From: Triglochin maritima
Lineage: Eukaryota; Streptophyta; Magnoliopsida; Alismatales; Juncaginaceae
NCBI GenBank assembly: GCA_963682175.1
Contig: OY821772.1
Coordinates: forward strand, 13,694,743 to 13,758,742
Reading direction: 5' to 3'
Length of the DNA: 64,000 nt
The position numbers were made by a program, and so were the translations under genes. The notes under the pieces are model-generated. The model was given only the letters and a program-made list of their open reading frames with translations. It was not told the origin of the DNA and did not search any database. Positions 44,516 to 57,624 of this stretch are shown here, one piece after another. Position 1 is the stretch's first letter. Each line of letters starts with the position of its first letter.

Positions 44516-47500
44516 TTAGTTTGATTCCCAGATTGTAACACCATCACAGGTGCAGAGTTTCTTGTAGTTCTGCCCAACACCTGCGCTTCTAGCGATGACT
44601 GCAGCTGCTATGCCTGGGTCCGACTTGTCCTCAGTTTCGTACACCACAATCGACCGGCCGATAAGGTCTGAGACTCTGAGCATCTTCTTCGCACCTGAAA
44701 ACCGCACCTCACCGTTCTCTTGAGCCTCTAGTGTTCCCAGGTCACCAAGTGGCTACACAAGTACGGCAAGAAAGAAAGCATGTGAACTTCGTATCGACTA
44801 AAAGACTTGCATATACAAAAATGCTGCATGCTTACCAATGGTCACTCTTTTATTGAAGAAAAAGGGATAAGTTTCATATATCATACTACGATTTTAACTT
44901 TAAACTGCATCACTTTAGTACTAGTTTATATGAAGCTTGGATCTGAATATATAGAAGATGAACCATGTTTCTATATCTTAAAAGGGGAGTTTTCGGAAAA
45001 ATATGTCTATACAAGGTTATTTACATTTAGACCCTTGTCAAATAAAAAATTACATTATACGCTCAAATGTTCTCAGTCCTACACTTTACATATGTACTCC
45101 AATCATGACGGAGATCTTCTAAAGTGGTATTTATTTATCAATATATCCCTTTTATTGCAGAACATTCTTTCTGATGCTACTCATTATCCTTAGTGATGGT
45201 TTTCTAGCAGTTGAATCAATGTCTTAGACTCGACTTCTTTAAAAAAAGTCTTTACACATGCTCTGAAGTTAAGTTTGTGTTTTAAGTAACACATGCTCTG
45301 ATATCTAGAAACGATCTATACTTGTATGAACACATAAGGGTACATACGTCTAGGTTTGTTAAACAGGCTATTTATGCAAAAAAAGTCCCTAAATAATATC
45401 AACAATATGTGTAACTACTGTTTTGTCTAATATTACGATTTATGACACTAGCAAAGACTGTAAAAACCAAAACATGTGTAGATACAACTCTACTTACAGG
45501 ATTAAATACTTTCCCAGTGCTTGCTGGCCCCCTTGTCAGATCTCCAAATTCATTTATGGCCAAAGCATGCTTACCAGCGGATAATCCACTGAAGTTTGTT
45601 TCAATTCTAGCCAATTCCATGTTTGCTTGTGCTAAGTGAACAACACCAAAGATGGTAGGACCTTTAAACTCGGCGACAGCTGCTGAAACTAAAAACTCTG
45701 CCACAAAAAAATGAATAAAAGATGATCACCACAGCTGATAGTTAAGGAGAAAAAGGGTTTGTACTCTAAACTGCAAATTTGCTAGTAATTGTTCAAAAAT
45801 ATGAAATAAAGCTTAATGAATTTTCAATAGCAAAAAGGCAAATTTGAAGGATATCAATAGTTGGACTTGGAGTTCCATCCATTCCACTTCCTGAATCCAA
45901 CTTCTAGTTTCTCAATAAAGATCTTGTCATTCAAAAAACACCTCAATACAAACACTACTCCATATCCAACTACATAGCGACTCCATGCATGGTTACCTAC
46001 CCTTCTCTAATATATGGACAATCATTCGTCTGTTACATCTTTGTAGGATACAGCTTTAGTTCAAAAACATAAATTGACCTGAGACTTTTTTTGTTTTTCA
46101 ATTTTTTCACATCAAAACGTAAGCTTGTTGCATGATAGAATTTTGTTAAATTAATTAGTACAAGAGTTCCTGTGGCACGCATTTTGACCCCTCCAAAATT
46201 TGTGCAAAGATAGTCTTCCTTGATCAAATTCATCAAGAGTCCAGAACCACACATACAAAAAACAACTACCATTAAAGCAAGATGGAACTTTTTAACTATA
46301 ACACAAACTACATAGCTTAGTTGTCCCCAATAGGCTCAACTTTCTTCCCAGATGACCTTGGGTCACACCCTAATTTGCCCCATATGGACCATACATCATC
46401 ATAGATTTTAGTGAAAATACTATGAATTGCAAGGCAAGTTAATAAGATAGGGACCTTCGGGGCTTCCTTGACCAATAAGTCGAGCTTTTTTCCCAGTCTT
46501 CTCCAAAGCATCAAGCATTGTCTTCACAGGTAAGGAACTTTGGATTCTTACCACTTGATTTTCTAGATCCACATTCATTTGCTTTATCCCTGATATATAG
46601 ACAATTTGTGGTAAAAGAAATCAAAGAGGAGGATCAAAATCAGATGAAAGCATAAATAGTGCACAAAATAACGTACCATCAATACTTTGCAATTTATTCT
46701 TCACAGTTGAGACACAACCTTCACATGTCATATCAACCATGAATTCTGTCTGGTACAGGAAACACAAGATTCAACAACATTACAAGCAGGTTGAGATTAA
46801 AACCAAGAGAAATAAGTTACATTACCATATCATAGATATCAGATCACTCATGTACAGAACAAATGAGGAACAAAAGTTTATATGGATAAACAATTAAACA
46901 TATACTGGAGAAAATTTACTGTTTTTCTCCAAGGCCCCCTTCCATTGCTATCTTTGGTTACGTTCCAAGGTTTGGTTGAGTAAATTGACGTCGTATATCA
47001 AATTACAAATGTAATCAGATTACATTATCTAAATGTAATTTGACTACCTCATTAGAGGTCATAATACAATTACATTATAATGAAATTGACTTGTTTTGAA
47101 TCTACAAACGTCATCATCAAAGCATGTTTATTGCCAAAACTCATTCTTAACGGAGCTTTAACAACCGCACTAAAACTTCAACAACCTCCACGGACATTGT
47201 CCAGAGGTCCAGCACATTGTGGGATGCTTTTCGAAAAGGCTGTTTCTATTAAAAGATCCTCGAAAAGTTGGTTGCTAAACGAGCTAACCGGATGCTTGCT
47301 GAGCTGGACTGATTTCCTGAGTTATGTTAGTCAAAACTCCTGACATCATCAAACGTATGTTGAAGCTTAACTGACCACTTCGGAAATTGGCTGGAGCTTC
47401 TGCAATCTCGCCGGAAGTTTTCCCGAGTTACAAAATTGTTTATGGAATTTTGAATCACAGTAGAGTTGCATGTAATCTAATTACATTGTTGGAGCTTCTG

Positions 47501-49981
47501 AATTCATGTGATGAATTCCATAATGTCATCCAGCAATATAAATAGGATTTGGGTTCAAGAATAAACGATTAGGGTGTGATGTGACAAGCCCTTGCACAGG
47601 TTAAGATTTAAATAAATAAATAATATTAAAATTATATTAAAATGCTATTATATGCAGAAGAATTATCGACTCGGAAAATATATAAACAAAAATAACAGCT
47701 AAATGACGAAATCACTAATACACCACTGTCACTATTGAAAGAAAACTTCTAAATTGAAAAGATTAACAAAAATAATAAACATATTCCTATTTCCTAAACT
47801 ATAGATTCTACAAAAGAAACAAGTGACCAACAACATGGGGTGGTCAGTGGCAAGATTCACCGCCGAGAGTGGCCACCAACAGCAGCGGCAACTAAAGTGG
47901 TCCATCGGTGATGAGGTTGAGGCGAAGTGTTGGATGTTTGTTTTCTTGGGTACAGGTTTGTGAAGAAAGGCTGTTTAAGAAGGACTGGGTTTTATTTGGT
48001 TCAATAAATGAATTATTGGACATTATATTGATCAATTTAACAGAAATTAATAAATAAATAGACACGCCACTTTGGTAATGCAATGCCTAAGCGGCTGGTT
48101 ATCTGCCCCGGTGTGGGTCAACATTTCCTACCCCGCATCACCCCGATGAGGTGCGGCAAGGGGGAACACCAGCCCGCATTCCTGACCACTAATTAGAATA
48201 CATGGAATTAAATTCTATATAACAAAATCTAGTTACATGAAATTAGCATGAAATCCAATTGTGGTGAACTACATATGGCCTCAATGCAACTGGCTATAGT
48301 TTGGAAAATACAGAACTTTACAAGTCTGCATTTTGCACTACCAAAATTGAAAAACTATGATCAACATAACAAACGTGACGGCAAAGTGGCAATTATCAAA
48401 ACCAACATTCATAAGCTAACTTCTCGTGGCAAAAAGATCTGCTCAAAGTTTTTGAAAAATAAAAAATCAACTGCAAATTCCTTCCAGAAAACATCAATCA
48501 ACACCAACTCCTAGTTCAACTCATCCCACCACAACCAAAGCAAAAATATAAATAACCATATCATCAAGGATGTACATTGGGTGATGTACAACATTGCAAG
48601 CAGGTGGTTTTGAAATAACAACCTCCAGCTTTATGTGTCCAGTTAATTTGGAGGATTTCCAAAAGTCCATCAGTTTCTTAGTACGAAGTCTAAATTCCTC
48701 CAGTGAATGCCTACGATAAAATCTTTGTTGGGATTTTTAAGGTATTCATGCACATTGCACAGGTGTGACTGGTTTGGATGAAAATAGTCTAGTAGTGGAA
48801 AAGTGGACTTCTGAAACTAAAACTGTGTGTATGATTCTTTGGAAGTTTTGCTTGACTTCACATGAAAATTATGCATATGCTAACGCCCCACAATTCCCAC
48901 TACAATCATAGGAAGGTCAAAAATCTATAAAAAAAAATATATAATTAATTGAGTCCCCTCGCTTCTACTTACAGACACCGTTCGTTGGAATCGTAGAAGT
49001 GAAGTTCTTCAAATTCACGGACTTGCTTCAAACCAATTGCACCATAGCGTGCAAACGTCCCTTGTACCTATAACATTCTTCGTCTATCGTGGATCGCAAG
49101 AGCCAGTGCAAGTCACGTGGGGGTTTTATCGCAACATAATATCCCATGTATTTGTGTTTCATTCTTTCTCATCAGTAGTCTGTGATTGCTCACAAATGAA
49201 AACACCACTTCCTAACAGACGTGATAGGATGCTCGTCCTATCTCGCTGGAAATTAGTAGGAAATCGATATCAAATCGGAATGATAAATAAAACCAACAAA
49301 CCAACATAAGAAACACAATGGATTTTTTTTGTGGCAATTGGTTGCCTTTGTTTCTTTCATTACCACTTTATTTATAACGAAACTCCGATGATATGGTCAT
49401 GAAGACCATGATAACAATATCTTAATTTAAGGTAATATTAAGATAATAAAATTCTAATTAACTACTGCAAATCAGAAAAGATAACAATCAACCAACTAAT
49501 ATGGAATGAAACCCGTTGGAATAATCCTTATTCAACTTCTTCTTGAGACCCTACAACACGACCCCAAAAAAAGACCAAAATTTGAAGAAGAAAAATTCGA
49601 ATTTCAAACAACTACTTCATATGATTAAAGACATACCAGCAACTCCGGCAGCGTCTCCTTTCCCTGCAACCCAAAACCACCTCAAAACGTCACCAAAACC
49701 AGAAACCCACAAAAAAACCAATTTTTAGCGGACCCACTTGCCTCTTCACCCGTTCTAACCTCGGCGGCCATGCTGTGGAGGACGGAGGTTCGTGGAAACG
49801 CGTGAGTCCAAGGAGTGCCGAGACACTGCAACCGGGACCAGGGTGGGAAGGAGAAGAGTGGGTTCGTATTAGGGTTTGAGGTTTGGGAATTTGGTAGGAT
49901 CAGAAGCGCGGCGGTGGTGGCGACGGCTAGGGGAATCGAGGGTTTTGGAATTAGTAGGAGTTTTCGAGCAAATGAGGCCAT
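44516..49981 (-). CDS. CCS: copper chaperone for superoxide dismutase, 6 exons
   Basis: Delivers copper to, and activates, Cu/Zn superoxide dismutase in chloroplast and cytosol. Exons in order are 49742-49981, 49637-49663, 46677-46749, 46455-46589, 45498-45697 and 44516-44752 (303 aa, all junctions in frame). Residues 1 to about 70 resemble a transit peptide; Met71 (HSMAAEV) could start a cytosolic form. The HMA-type domain has MTCEGC (96-101). The SOD-like domain has FLVSAAVAEFKGP (from 160) and GDLGTLEAQENGEV. The C-terminal CxC domain has KLCTCDG (Cys292, Cys294). Intron 1 uses a GC donor (GAG|GCAAGT), the only choice that keeps frame. Plant relatives as I recall have extra residues between FNP and PLGDL and a longer C-terminus, so a mini-exon may be missed in the 745-bp last intron. 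Intron 2 is about 2.9 kb. Confidence 0.93.
46960..48200. other. likely transposon-derived sequence inside CCS intron 2
   Basis: TGTAATCNNATTACAT palindromes occur near 47013 and 47470. 47575-48185 holds GC-rich LTR-like sequence in reverse (a CACCGATGG..GGTGGCCACTC.. block near 47840-47930). I could not define ends. Confidence 0.4.
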
Positions 49982-51064
49982 TTGGGGTTGGTGGGATGTT
50001 TGAAGGGGTAAATTGCGAGGACGACTTTTGACTTCGATGTAGTCAACATTCTCTCAGACAATACTTCTTACTCTAACATCCAAATACCTCAAAACTTCAA
50101 GCTAAATCAATTTGAAAGAGGTCATCACCTCCTCCTGAACTTCAATGTTGGAATCTGCCGTTTCCAATCAATTATTCAGCTGCTTTTTAATTGCTAGTTA
50201 AATCAATTTCCAAACTTATTTGAACAAAGTTGAGAAATTATTTGAAAATTTACTTGTGCTTGAAATGGTTGAAATATTTCTTTCACAGTCATGTAGTGGA
50301 TTACAGGAGGATTGAATTGGAGTTTATTATCGTGGATTTCATAATCGTGTACAATCCAGCCAACGTGAACCACACTTTTTGCTTTGAATTTGGTTACATG
50401 TAAGCTACTAGTGTTGAAGTGGTTTCTTGTTGACTGTCATTTGGTTCAATAAATGTTGCAATTGGTTGCAGTCGATTAGAACTCTGGTTGTGGCTTCACT
50501 TTGGTAAGATGGAATTCTAGTTGTATTTTTTTGTGGTAACAATTCTAGTTGTATGTTAATAGAATTCTGGTTGTGGCTAAACTTTGTTTGGTTACAGTTC
50601 TAGTTGTATTGTTGTGGTTTTGATTTGACTTGTTACATGGTTTCGTATTTCTCTCAAGTCCTTCATGGTATGATTGCACTTGTATACTAACAGTGCTGTC
50701 GATAAACATGCATTCTCAAAACTTGTAATCCTTAAACTAATGGATCCTCAATCATGTCTTATTGATAACTAAAAAGAGAACCAACAGATTCTCCATGCAC
50801 TATTTGGAATGGTCAAACCCAACCTGTTACGTTGTTAGTTATATCAAGGAACTTGGGTAGAAGTGTGAAAAATACCCAAGGTAATATTTAAACCAATAAG
50901 CTTGGAGAGCAAACTTGGGCTTTCTAGACCGCATTCTAGAAATTTGTGGGGGCAGTCTTGTGAGTGCTAGAATTGTCATTCCACATTTGGTGAGTGAAAA
51001 AAAAGGAAAAAGAAGAAATTTGATGTTGGGTCTAACTTGAGTTCAAGTTCGACGACCACTCTCT
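49982..51064. other. upstream region of CCS and intergenic DNA
   Basis: The first hundreds of bases should hold the CCS promoter, reading leftward. The rest contains imperfect 'TTCTAGTTGTA' repetition (50500-50600) but no gene. Confidence 0.4.
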
Positions 51065-52750
51065 GTAACATCTTAGCCTAACCAAGAATAAATAAAATAG
51101 ATAAATTACATGTGGAATTAAGTGAAATTTATGTAAGTTGTGGACTAAAGCTAAATCTGATGTATTTTGAGGGGCCCATTGGAAATTTTCCAATTTATAT
51201 CCCTCTGCAACCAATAGAAGCTAGGGTTGATCTTGGGGATTTTAGTGAAGAGAAGAAGGAGAAACGGAGAAGGGTAGTGGAGAGAGAAGGGAGTTCGAGT
51301 GGTTTTGTCATCGTCGTCGTCTTCATCTTGCTTCGGCTTTCTCTCGGTTCTTCTACTGTTCGTATTTGGCTAAGGTATACAAGGGTTCTAGTGGGAAGGA
51401 ACCAAATCCATTAAGTGGGTTAGAACTTCATTGATTTGGTCTAGAAAAATTTAGACAATAAGATTGTTTCACTAGTAGGAAATTGGAGTTAGAATTGATT
51501 TTTGGTGTTCTCACGTTGGGTTGAAAAAAATAGTATTCAAGTGTGCATGTTGATTCCAGATTGTTCTTGCTTTCATCCAACTTTTGGTTGGTATTAGTGT
51601 AGAAAATTTCTATCTTACCTTGTAGGAATAGAAGTAAAGAAGTGATATTGTAATTTTTGTTGTTTCATTTCTAACACAGGCAAATCTGAAGTTGTTATTG
51701 CATGTTTGTGTTTATAAATGTTGATTTGATTTCCAAGTGTCACTTAACTATCAATACCTTACTTTGTTATGTCATATTGGCTTGAAGAACTTAGAAAATC
51801 TCTTAGTCTTTAATTGCTTTAATTTATAACTGCTGAAATTTTAGTTTGTCACTGCAATCAGATGGTTGTGTTTTCTTTTATGCTTAGTTGATTGTTGTAT
51901 TTGCAAGTCTTTGAAGAATTTGCTCAATAATTCTGAATTCGTTTTCAATATAATTATGATTTTGGAGGTTAATTAGAGTCGAAAGATCCTCTCATAAGTT
52001 CACAAGATGTCGTTACTTACCTCTAACAATATGGAACGTGTTTTCTATGTAAACTATAGACAGTAAATCAATATTTGGAAAGACAAAGGGTTTTCCCTAA
52101 ATTTCTTACAAGATTTTGAGAGTCACTCAATAAGCTGAATGTTTTATAGATTCGATCTAAATGAAATGAATAAAGAACTGGTAACCGTTAAGACAAACTG
52201 GTCTGACACTTCTGGCTCTTCAGAGCATTCTGACTCTTCAGAGTCTATTGGCTCTAACGAGCATAGGCTAACGAGCCAACCCGATGGGGGCAACTGGATC
52301 CATAGTGAATCGTGTGGCAATGATAAGACCACAAGATTCAGATCTGATGTCAACTAACCTGATACAGGTAGTGTATGAGGGCCTCACAATAGTCTAATAT
52401 TAGATCTATTTGGAAATTTAAAATAGTGGGTGTGATGTTGGCTTATACGTTGATCGAAAACCGCAATGTACCTATGGTAAGGTGGTTAGGGTAAATATTA
52501 ATTAATTCTCTGAATTAATCTGAACTGAATTCAAACCGTAGTGGATTGAAACTGGTGATTTGAAATAGAGACGATTGATTTAATTATGTTATGCATTGGT
52601 AATGCATGTAGTTGTTAAGGTACGAAATTGATGACATTCTTCTTGTTGTTTCTATTTTGTCTGAAAGCAAATTTTGAGAATTATATTTTTATTTCAATTC
52701 ATGTTATTGTACTGTTTAAAGGAAGAAGGACTGGCAACTCCTCATCTGAC
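51065..52750 (+). mobile_element. probable gypsy LTR and leader upstream of a gag remnant
   Basis: Starts TGTAACATCTTAGCCTAACC near 51068, then AGGGGCCCATTGGAAATTTTCC-like LTR wording. A TCTTCAGAG-rich block follows at 52200-52270, then non-coding leader to the gag at 52766. The LTR 3' edge and primer-binding site were not found, so the limits are approximate. Confidence 0.55.
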
Positions 52751-52765
52751 TAAGAAGAGCATAGT

Positions 52766-53640
52766 ATGTTTCTTATGAAAGTCATGGAGAAACTTACTGA
52801 AAATGTAAGAGCTCAGAGGGACCAAGGAGAGTTGAGTAGAGGAGTTACGATTGTGAGATTTTTGCAGCTTAATCCTCCTACTTTTTGTGGTGAGCCAGAT
52901 CCAGGGAGTGCGGAGTCATGGATCGATGAGATGAGAAAGTATTCCAATCGCTTTTCTGCCTTGAGGAGAAGAAAGTTACGTTCCCACATATGTGCGCAAT
53001 TCAGATGCAGAGTATTGGTGGAAAACGACTAAGAGTTGGAAGTATGATAATTCTACCACCATTTTGTTGGGCGGACTTTCTGGGAGATTTCAAGGAGCAA
53101 TATTTACCAACGCATGTACAAGAGAAGAATTGTAAGTTTCTGGACCTAAAGCATAATGACTTGTCAATTGGTGCTTATGCACGCAAGTTCTACAAGCTGG
53201 AAAGGTATTGCTTTGGTTTGTTTGAGACGGCAGAAAAGAGAGCAAACAAGTTTGTCTGGGGAGTTAATACAGGATTGAGGGCCAAGCTGATGACTTGAGG
53301 ACCGAGGTCGCTAGTTGAAGCAATAGCTCTGGGTACGAAGCTGGAAGAGGAACATGAAGAAACACTAAAGAAGATAAAGATGACTCGATCGTATGGGATC
53401 AAGAAAACTTCCAGGAGCGTTCAGGGAAGAAGCAAAGGAAAGTGTACAAGCCACTCCGAAACCAGCAAACTGGCATCTGTCCTTACTGTCGTAACAAGCA
53501 CTCTAGAGAATGCTACCATCTGACTGGAGCATGTTTGAGATGAGGACGCAAAGGGCATTTTGTCAAAGAATATCCTCAGAAGAGCAAGGGTTTTAAAGGA
53601 TACCAAAAACCAAATGAGTCGTGATTGACATCATCTCATG
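52766..53640 (+). pseudogene. Ty3/gypsy gag remnant
   Basis: Gag motifs run PPTFCGEPDPGSAESWIDEM (52872-52931), a frameshift near 52995-53030, then FLGDFKEQYLPTHVQEKNCK and FYKLERYC. After a TGA at about 53298 the frame decays into a zinc-knuckle region (53470-53600) with CPYCRNKHSREC and a second knuckle damaged by a stop. Several frameshifts make it non-functional. Confidence 0.83.
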
Positions 53641-53694
53641 CTTATATTTGTACCTTATATCCATTATCTTACACCTAAGCAATGCTACGTGACG

Positions 53695-55220
53695 AGTTTT
53701 ATGTTTGAATTTCAGAAATAAAGAGGTTTGAAGAGAAGAGCCATGAAAGGACCCAAAAGTAGGAAAAAAGACTTAATTGTGAGACATGGGGACTAAGATG
53801 CAAGGGAGAAGCACCTGAACGTAAGACCGAAGGACCAAAGAGCAAAACAGAAAACTTCAGACCATCATGGGGCGTGTTTTGGCAATTCAATTCGGGTCGG
53901 AGCTCCAATAAACAAAGTAGATGCATCAAAGACCAACAAAGACCACCAGCAAAGCCCACAACAAATCCCAGGTGAATCCAGATCTGATAGACCGCTAATT
54001 GGCGGTCTGGGACCGCTAATTGGCGGTCTGGGACCGCTAATTGGCGGTCTAGGTCACTCTGGATCCGCTAAGATTTGTGGAGCACGTGTATTAGTGTATT
54101 CTTAGTCTATTTTTGGTATTGGTTTAGTCCCACATCGGGGGATTGTCCCGGATTAGCTTTTTCCATGCTTATAAATAGAACTATTCACCTTCCATTGTAT
54201 CCACCTCTATCTTTGGTGGCCTTCTTTCCTACTAAGAGTGAAGCCTTGAAGCAAAACTCTGGTGGAGGAAGGGTTGCTTGTAATTTGGAGTGAGTAATAA
54301 TAGAAGTTTTGTAGTTAATTGTTGTTTGCTTTAGTTTTTACATTGCTTAGTTAATTTCGATTTACATGTCTTGCTTGTTTCTTTAGTCTCATGTTCTTTT
54401 AGTTTCTTTATTGTTTCTTGCTTGCTTAGATTAACTTCATTTCAGTATTATGCTTCATCTTGTTAATATAGTTAGTCTAATGAGTAGTGAGTAGATCCAT
54501 CCCCATTTGGGGGTGGAGAAATATGTGATATAATCATGTACTGTATTAAGTGTGTGTTATCTTAATCCCTTGAGCTTTATATGATTTCCATAACCATCTA
54601 ATGGGTCTCCACTCTTATCTTTGATACACAAATGCTCTTGAATGAAGCTTAGCTTATGCTTTGATTAGTGGACCTATTTTATGAGGAATGATAAGGTTAG
54701 GATATGGATGGAATTAATATTGGAAACACAAGTTGTAGTGTATGTACTCTTGTTGCCTTTACCTTGGTTAATGTCTTGTATGTTTTAATGATATAGTCTT
54801 GTCTTAATTCATGTGGAGGCATAATAGGTCTAGTCTTTATACTTGAGTTCATTTAGCTTCATTCCACTTATTGTCTTGTATGTTTTAATGATGTGATCTA
54901 ATCTTAATTCATGTGGAGGCAAAGTTGGATTTAGTTTTATGATTTCACGCACTACATATTGTGAGGAGCTTAATGAACACACACACACACACTTCTTTAT
55001 GTTCACATTATTTCTCTACCCCCTTTCGGGTTAGTTTTATTGCTTATCTTTCATTTCCTTTTGCATTCTAGTGTAGTTTAGTATAATCAATCTTTCTCTC
55101 CTTTCTTTACCACTCGCCTTCGCACAAACCAAACGTCGACACACCTCCCAGTGGACGACCCGTATTTGCCACCGTTTCAACGCGGCCGTGCACTTGCGGT
55201 TTAAATAAAACGATCAATCA
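53695..55220 (+). mobile_element. probable solo LTR inserted between gag and protease of the gypsy element
   Basis: It ends GGTTTAAATAAAACGATCAATCA after CCGTGCACTTGCGG, close in wording to the end of the LTR at 57625-58770 but from another family. It contains AGTCCCACATCGGGGG, TATAAATAG near 54170, a three-copy 24-bp repeat (ACCGCTAATTGGCGGTCTGGG; about 53990-54052) and a CA repeat near 54978. The left edge is uncertain; no TSD confirmed. Confidence 0.6.
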
Positions 55221-55244
55221 AGCCGCAAAAGAAGGTGACTGGTC

Positions 55245-55567
55245 ATGTCTACGCTATTAGTGCAGGAGGCGAAGAACTCCAATGCGGTAGTGGAAGGTAT
55301 TTTGCTTGTCTCTAATCATATAGCTAAGGTCTTATTTGATTGTGGAGCAACACATTCGTTCATTTCTCAGAGATTTGCTGAGACGTTAGATTTAGTACCT
55401 GATCAGTTGGCTTTTAGACTGGAAGTGGCTACTCCTATATGTGATAATTTTGTTTCTAGAAAGTATCTTAGTGATATATCTATCAAGGTTGGAGATCATG
55501 AATTGCGTGTTGGCCTTGTCATACGCCCGATTACGAGCGTTGACATCATTTTGGGAATGGAATGGTC
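55245..55567 (+). pseudogene. gypsy aspartic protease fragment, cut by a copia LTR
   Basis: Retropepsin core with VLFDCGATHSFIS (the active-site D-T/S-G reads DCGA) and VDIILGMEW flap-side motif. A frame change at about 55240-55260 separates it from the preceding GHVYA-type linker. The frame ends because the LTR at 55568 begins directly after GMEW. It belongs to the same element as the gag at 52766. Confidence 0.85.
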
Positions 55568-55941
55568 TGTTGGCTTTTAGGCCTTAATCAATATTTTGAT
55601 GATTTAATCAACCTAATTCTAATCACAATCCAAAGTAGAGTAGCACATATTATGCATAACATATATATTGCCTTGTGCTAACATCTACAGGTGATCAAGA
55701 CTCAAGGAAGAAATGAATTCAAGTCAAGCATGTAATCAAGCTTTTGAAGACATGTAATTTTACTTTTAATTGAGTCTTAGGAACTTTGTGTACTTGAGCA
55801 TACTAGAGTAAATAACTACTCACACACTAGGTTCCTTATAGAAGTCACACACAAAATCTCAGATCATTTGGACTTCAATAGGTCACCCAAATTTTGACCA
55901 AAAAATAACTAAACCTTAACCTAAAACTGCTTGTGCTAAAT

Positions 55942-56380
55942 CGGTCGACTGATCGTTCTCCGGTCGAACCGAATGATTGATTTATTAAGTTAGCCAATAG
56001 TGATGTACCCAGCTTGATCGGTCGACCATTTTGATATTCTCGGTCGATCGTCTACATGTATCACTTGACTGTTAGACTTGTCATTTTATACAACGGTTAG
56101 ATTTCCCAAACCCCATAATTCTTTGGCCACTAGTCGACCGATCGTAGATTTCTCTTGCACCTCACAATGCATGGAAGTTTTCGGTCGACCACTCCCACGA
56201 CCTCGGTCGACCAAACTTACATTTACTCTTGCCAAAACTCCCTGAACGATCGACTGTCCCACGATTCGTTTGACTACCCCTTGTTTGGTCGACCATTTTG
56301 TTCCTGAATTTTTCTGGACTTTTCTGGACTTCATTTCTGGACGGCCTCCGGTCGACCGTTAAGCCCATTTTGGTCGACCA
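55942..56380. promoter_or_regulatory. GTCGAC palindrome pairs in the copia LTR
   Basis: Pairs start at 55942/55961, 56019/56041, 56182/56204 and 56349/56371 (offsets 19, 22, 22, 22), with single degenerate sites near 56131, 56247 and 56285. The last site ends 96 bp before TATAAATA. Confidence 0.72.
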
Positions 56381-56475
56381 AACTTAACCCGAACCGTGCC
56401 CTGAGCTTTTCTGTTTTGTGCTTCTCACACAACACTTACCATATTAATCACAACGGCTATAACACCTTAGGAGCT

Positions 56476-56483
56476 TATAAATA
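56476..56483 (+). promoter_or_regulatory. TATA box of the copia LTR
   Basis: TATAAATA preceded 25 bp upstream by CAACGGCT. Confidence 0.7.
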
Positions 56484-57047
56484 AATGTTACCAAGACATA
56501 ATTCAATAACTCTTACACTCCAAATTGTCATATACATCTAAGAGAAAGCTCCCAAACCTTCATTCCCCAAATCCTACTCTCCAAGCCAAACTTTCCACAC
56601 TTTAGATCAATTCCACTCATACTCTAAGTGTGCTCAAGTTAGAGAGTGATTGTTCCACTCAAGTTCTCTGTCATCAATGTTGTAAAGATTTAGGTGAAAG
56701 CCCAAAGCATCCTTCTCGTATTGTGAGAGGAGGAGCCAAGCTCGGCGAGGGTTGTTCGCGAGTTTGAAGACTGTAACAACGTTGTCTCCCAGTTTGAAAC
56801 ATGGAACAAATAGTGAAGACGTAGGCAGAGCTCGCAGAGTCGAGCTGAGCATGCAAGAGAGGACTAGGATCCGGGGGTGGATCCGAACCTCTATAAAAAT
56901 TCACCATCTTCATTGTGGTTTGCGTGTTTCTTCTGTGCTTTCTTTACTTGTTTTATTTTGTTATTCCACTGTGCATCTTTGTATTAATCAAGTAAGAGAA
57001 TTAAGCTTAAAAGTGATTAGAATTAGGGTCATACACGATCCTGCAAT

Positions 57048-57058
57048 TGGTATCAGAG
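57048..57058 (+). promoter_or_regulatory. copia primer-binding site (tRNA-Met type)
   Basis: TGGTATCAGAG, complementary to the initiator tRNA-Met 3' end, two bases after the LTR. Confidence 0.88.
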
Positions 57059-57161
57059 TATAGGTGCTAAATTTCATATACTTAACCGTATTTTAGCATG
57101 ACATCATCTATCTTTAATCATGTAGAAGGAAGATGAGTATGCCACCTCTAGTAGAGTCAAA

Positions 57162-57624
57162 TTGGAAGAGGTTGAAATGAATTCAAAAATCATGAACATT
57201 CTTTATTGTGGCTTAAATGAGGGTGAATACAATAGGATTAAGAGTTGTGAAAGTGCTTACGATATTTGGCATAGACTTCAAATGCATCATAAGTGGGATA
57301 GTAAAACTAAAAAAACTCGCATTAGTCTCCTCATGCATAAATATGATTTTTTTATATTCTACCCAATGAAAACATAAGCGAGATGAACACTCGCTTCACC
57401 GATATCTCTAACTCTCTTTGTGTGCTTTGAAGAAAGATCAATGAATGAGAAATGACGAGAAAGTTCCTTCATCTCAACAACGAATGAGAAGAGTGGTCTC
57501 AATTAAAGAAGCACATGCCTTTTCCAACTCAAAATGGAGAGACTAATTGGAAAACTCATGGCTTTTGAGCTCCAAATAAGTCATCGAAAGGAGAAAGAAG
57601 CCTCGAAGAAAAACCCTACCTTGG
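57162..57624 (+). pseudogene. copia gag fragment, interrupted by the element at 57625
   Basis: IMNILYCGLNEGEYNRIKSC followed by ESAYDIWHRLQMHH is the conserved copia gag (UBN2-type) core. The frame stops at 57375-57377. MNTRFTDISNSL and LIGKLMAFELQ continue in other frames to about 57600, where the LTR at 57625 cuts it. The start is a poor guide because upstream codons are degraded. Confidence 0.82.

Larger units (their letters stand above)
55568..57045 (+). mobile_element. copia 5' LTR, palindrome-rich family
   Basis: The 1478-bp LTR starts TGTTGGCTTTTAGGCC and ends ACACGATCCTGCA, followed two bases later by a tRNA-Met primer-binding site and gag, so it is a true 5' LTR. It contains the palindrome array (55942-56380), CAACGGCT (56451), TATAAATA (56476) and the GC-rich block (56690-56895). 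It is inserted in the gypsy protease. Confidence 0.92.
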
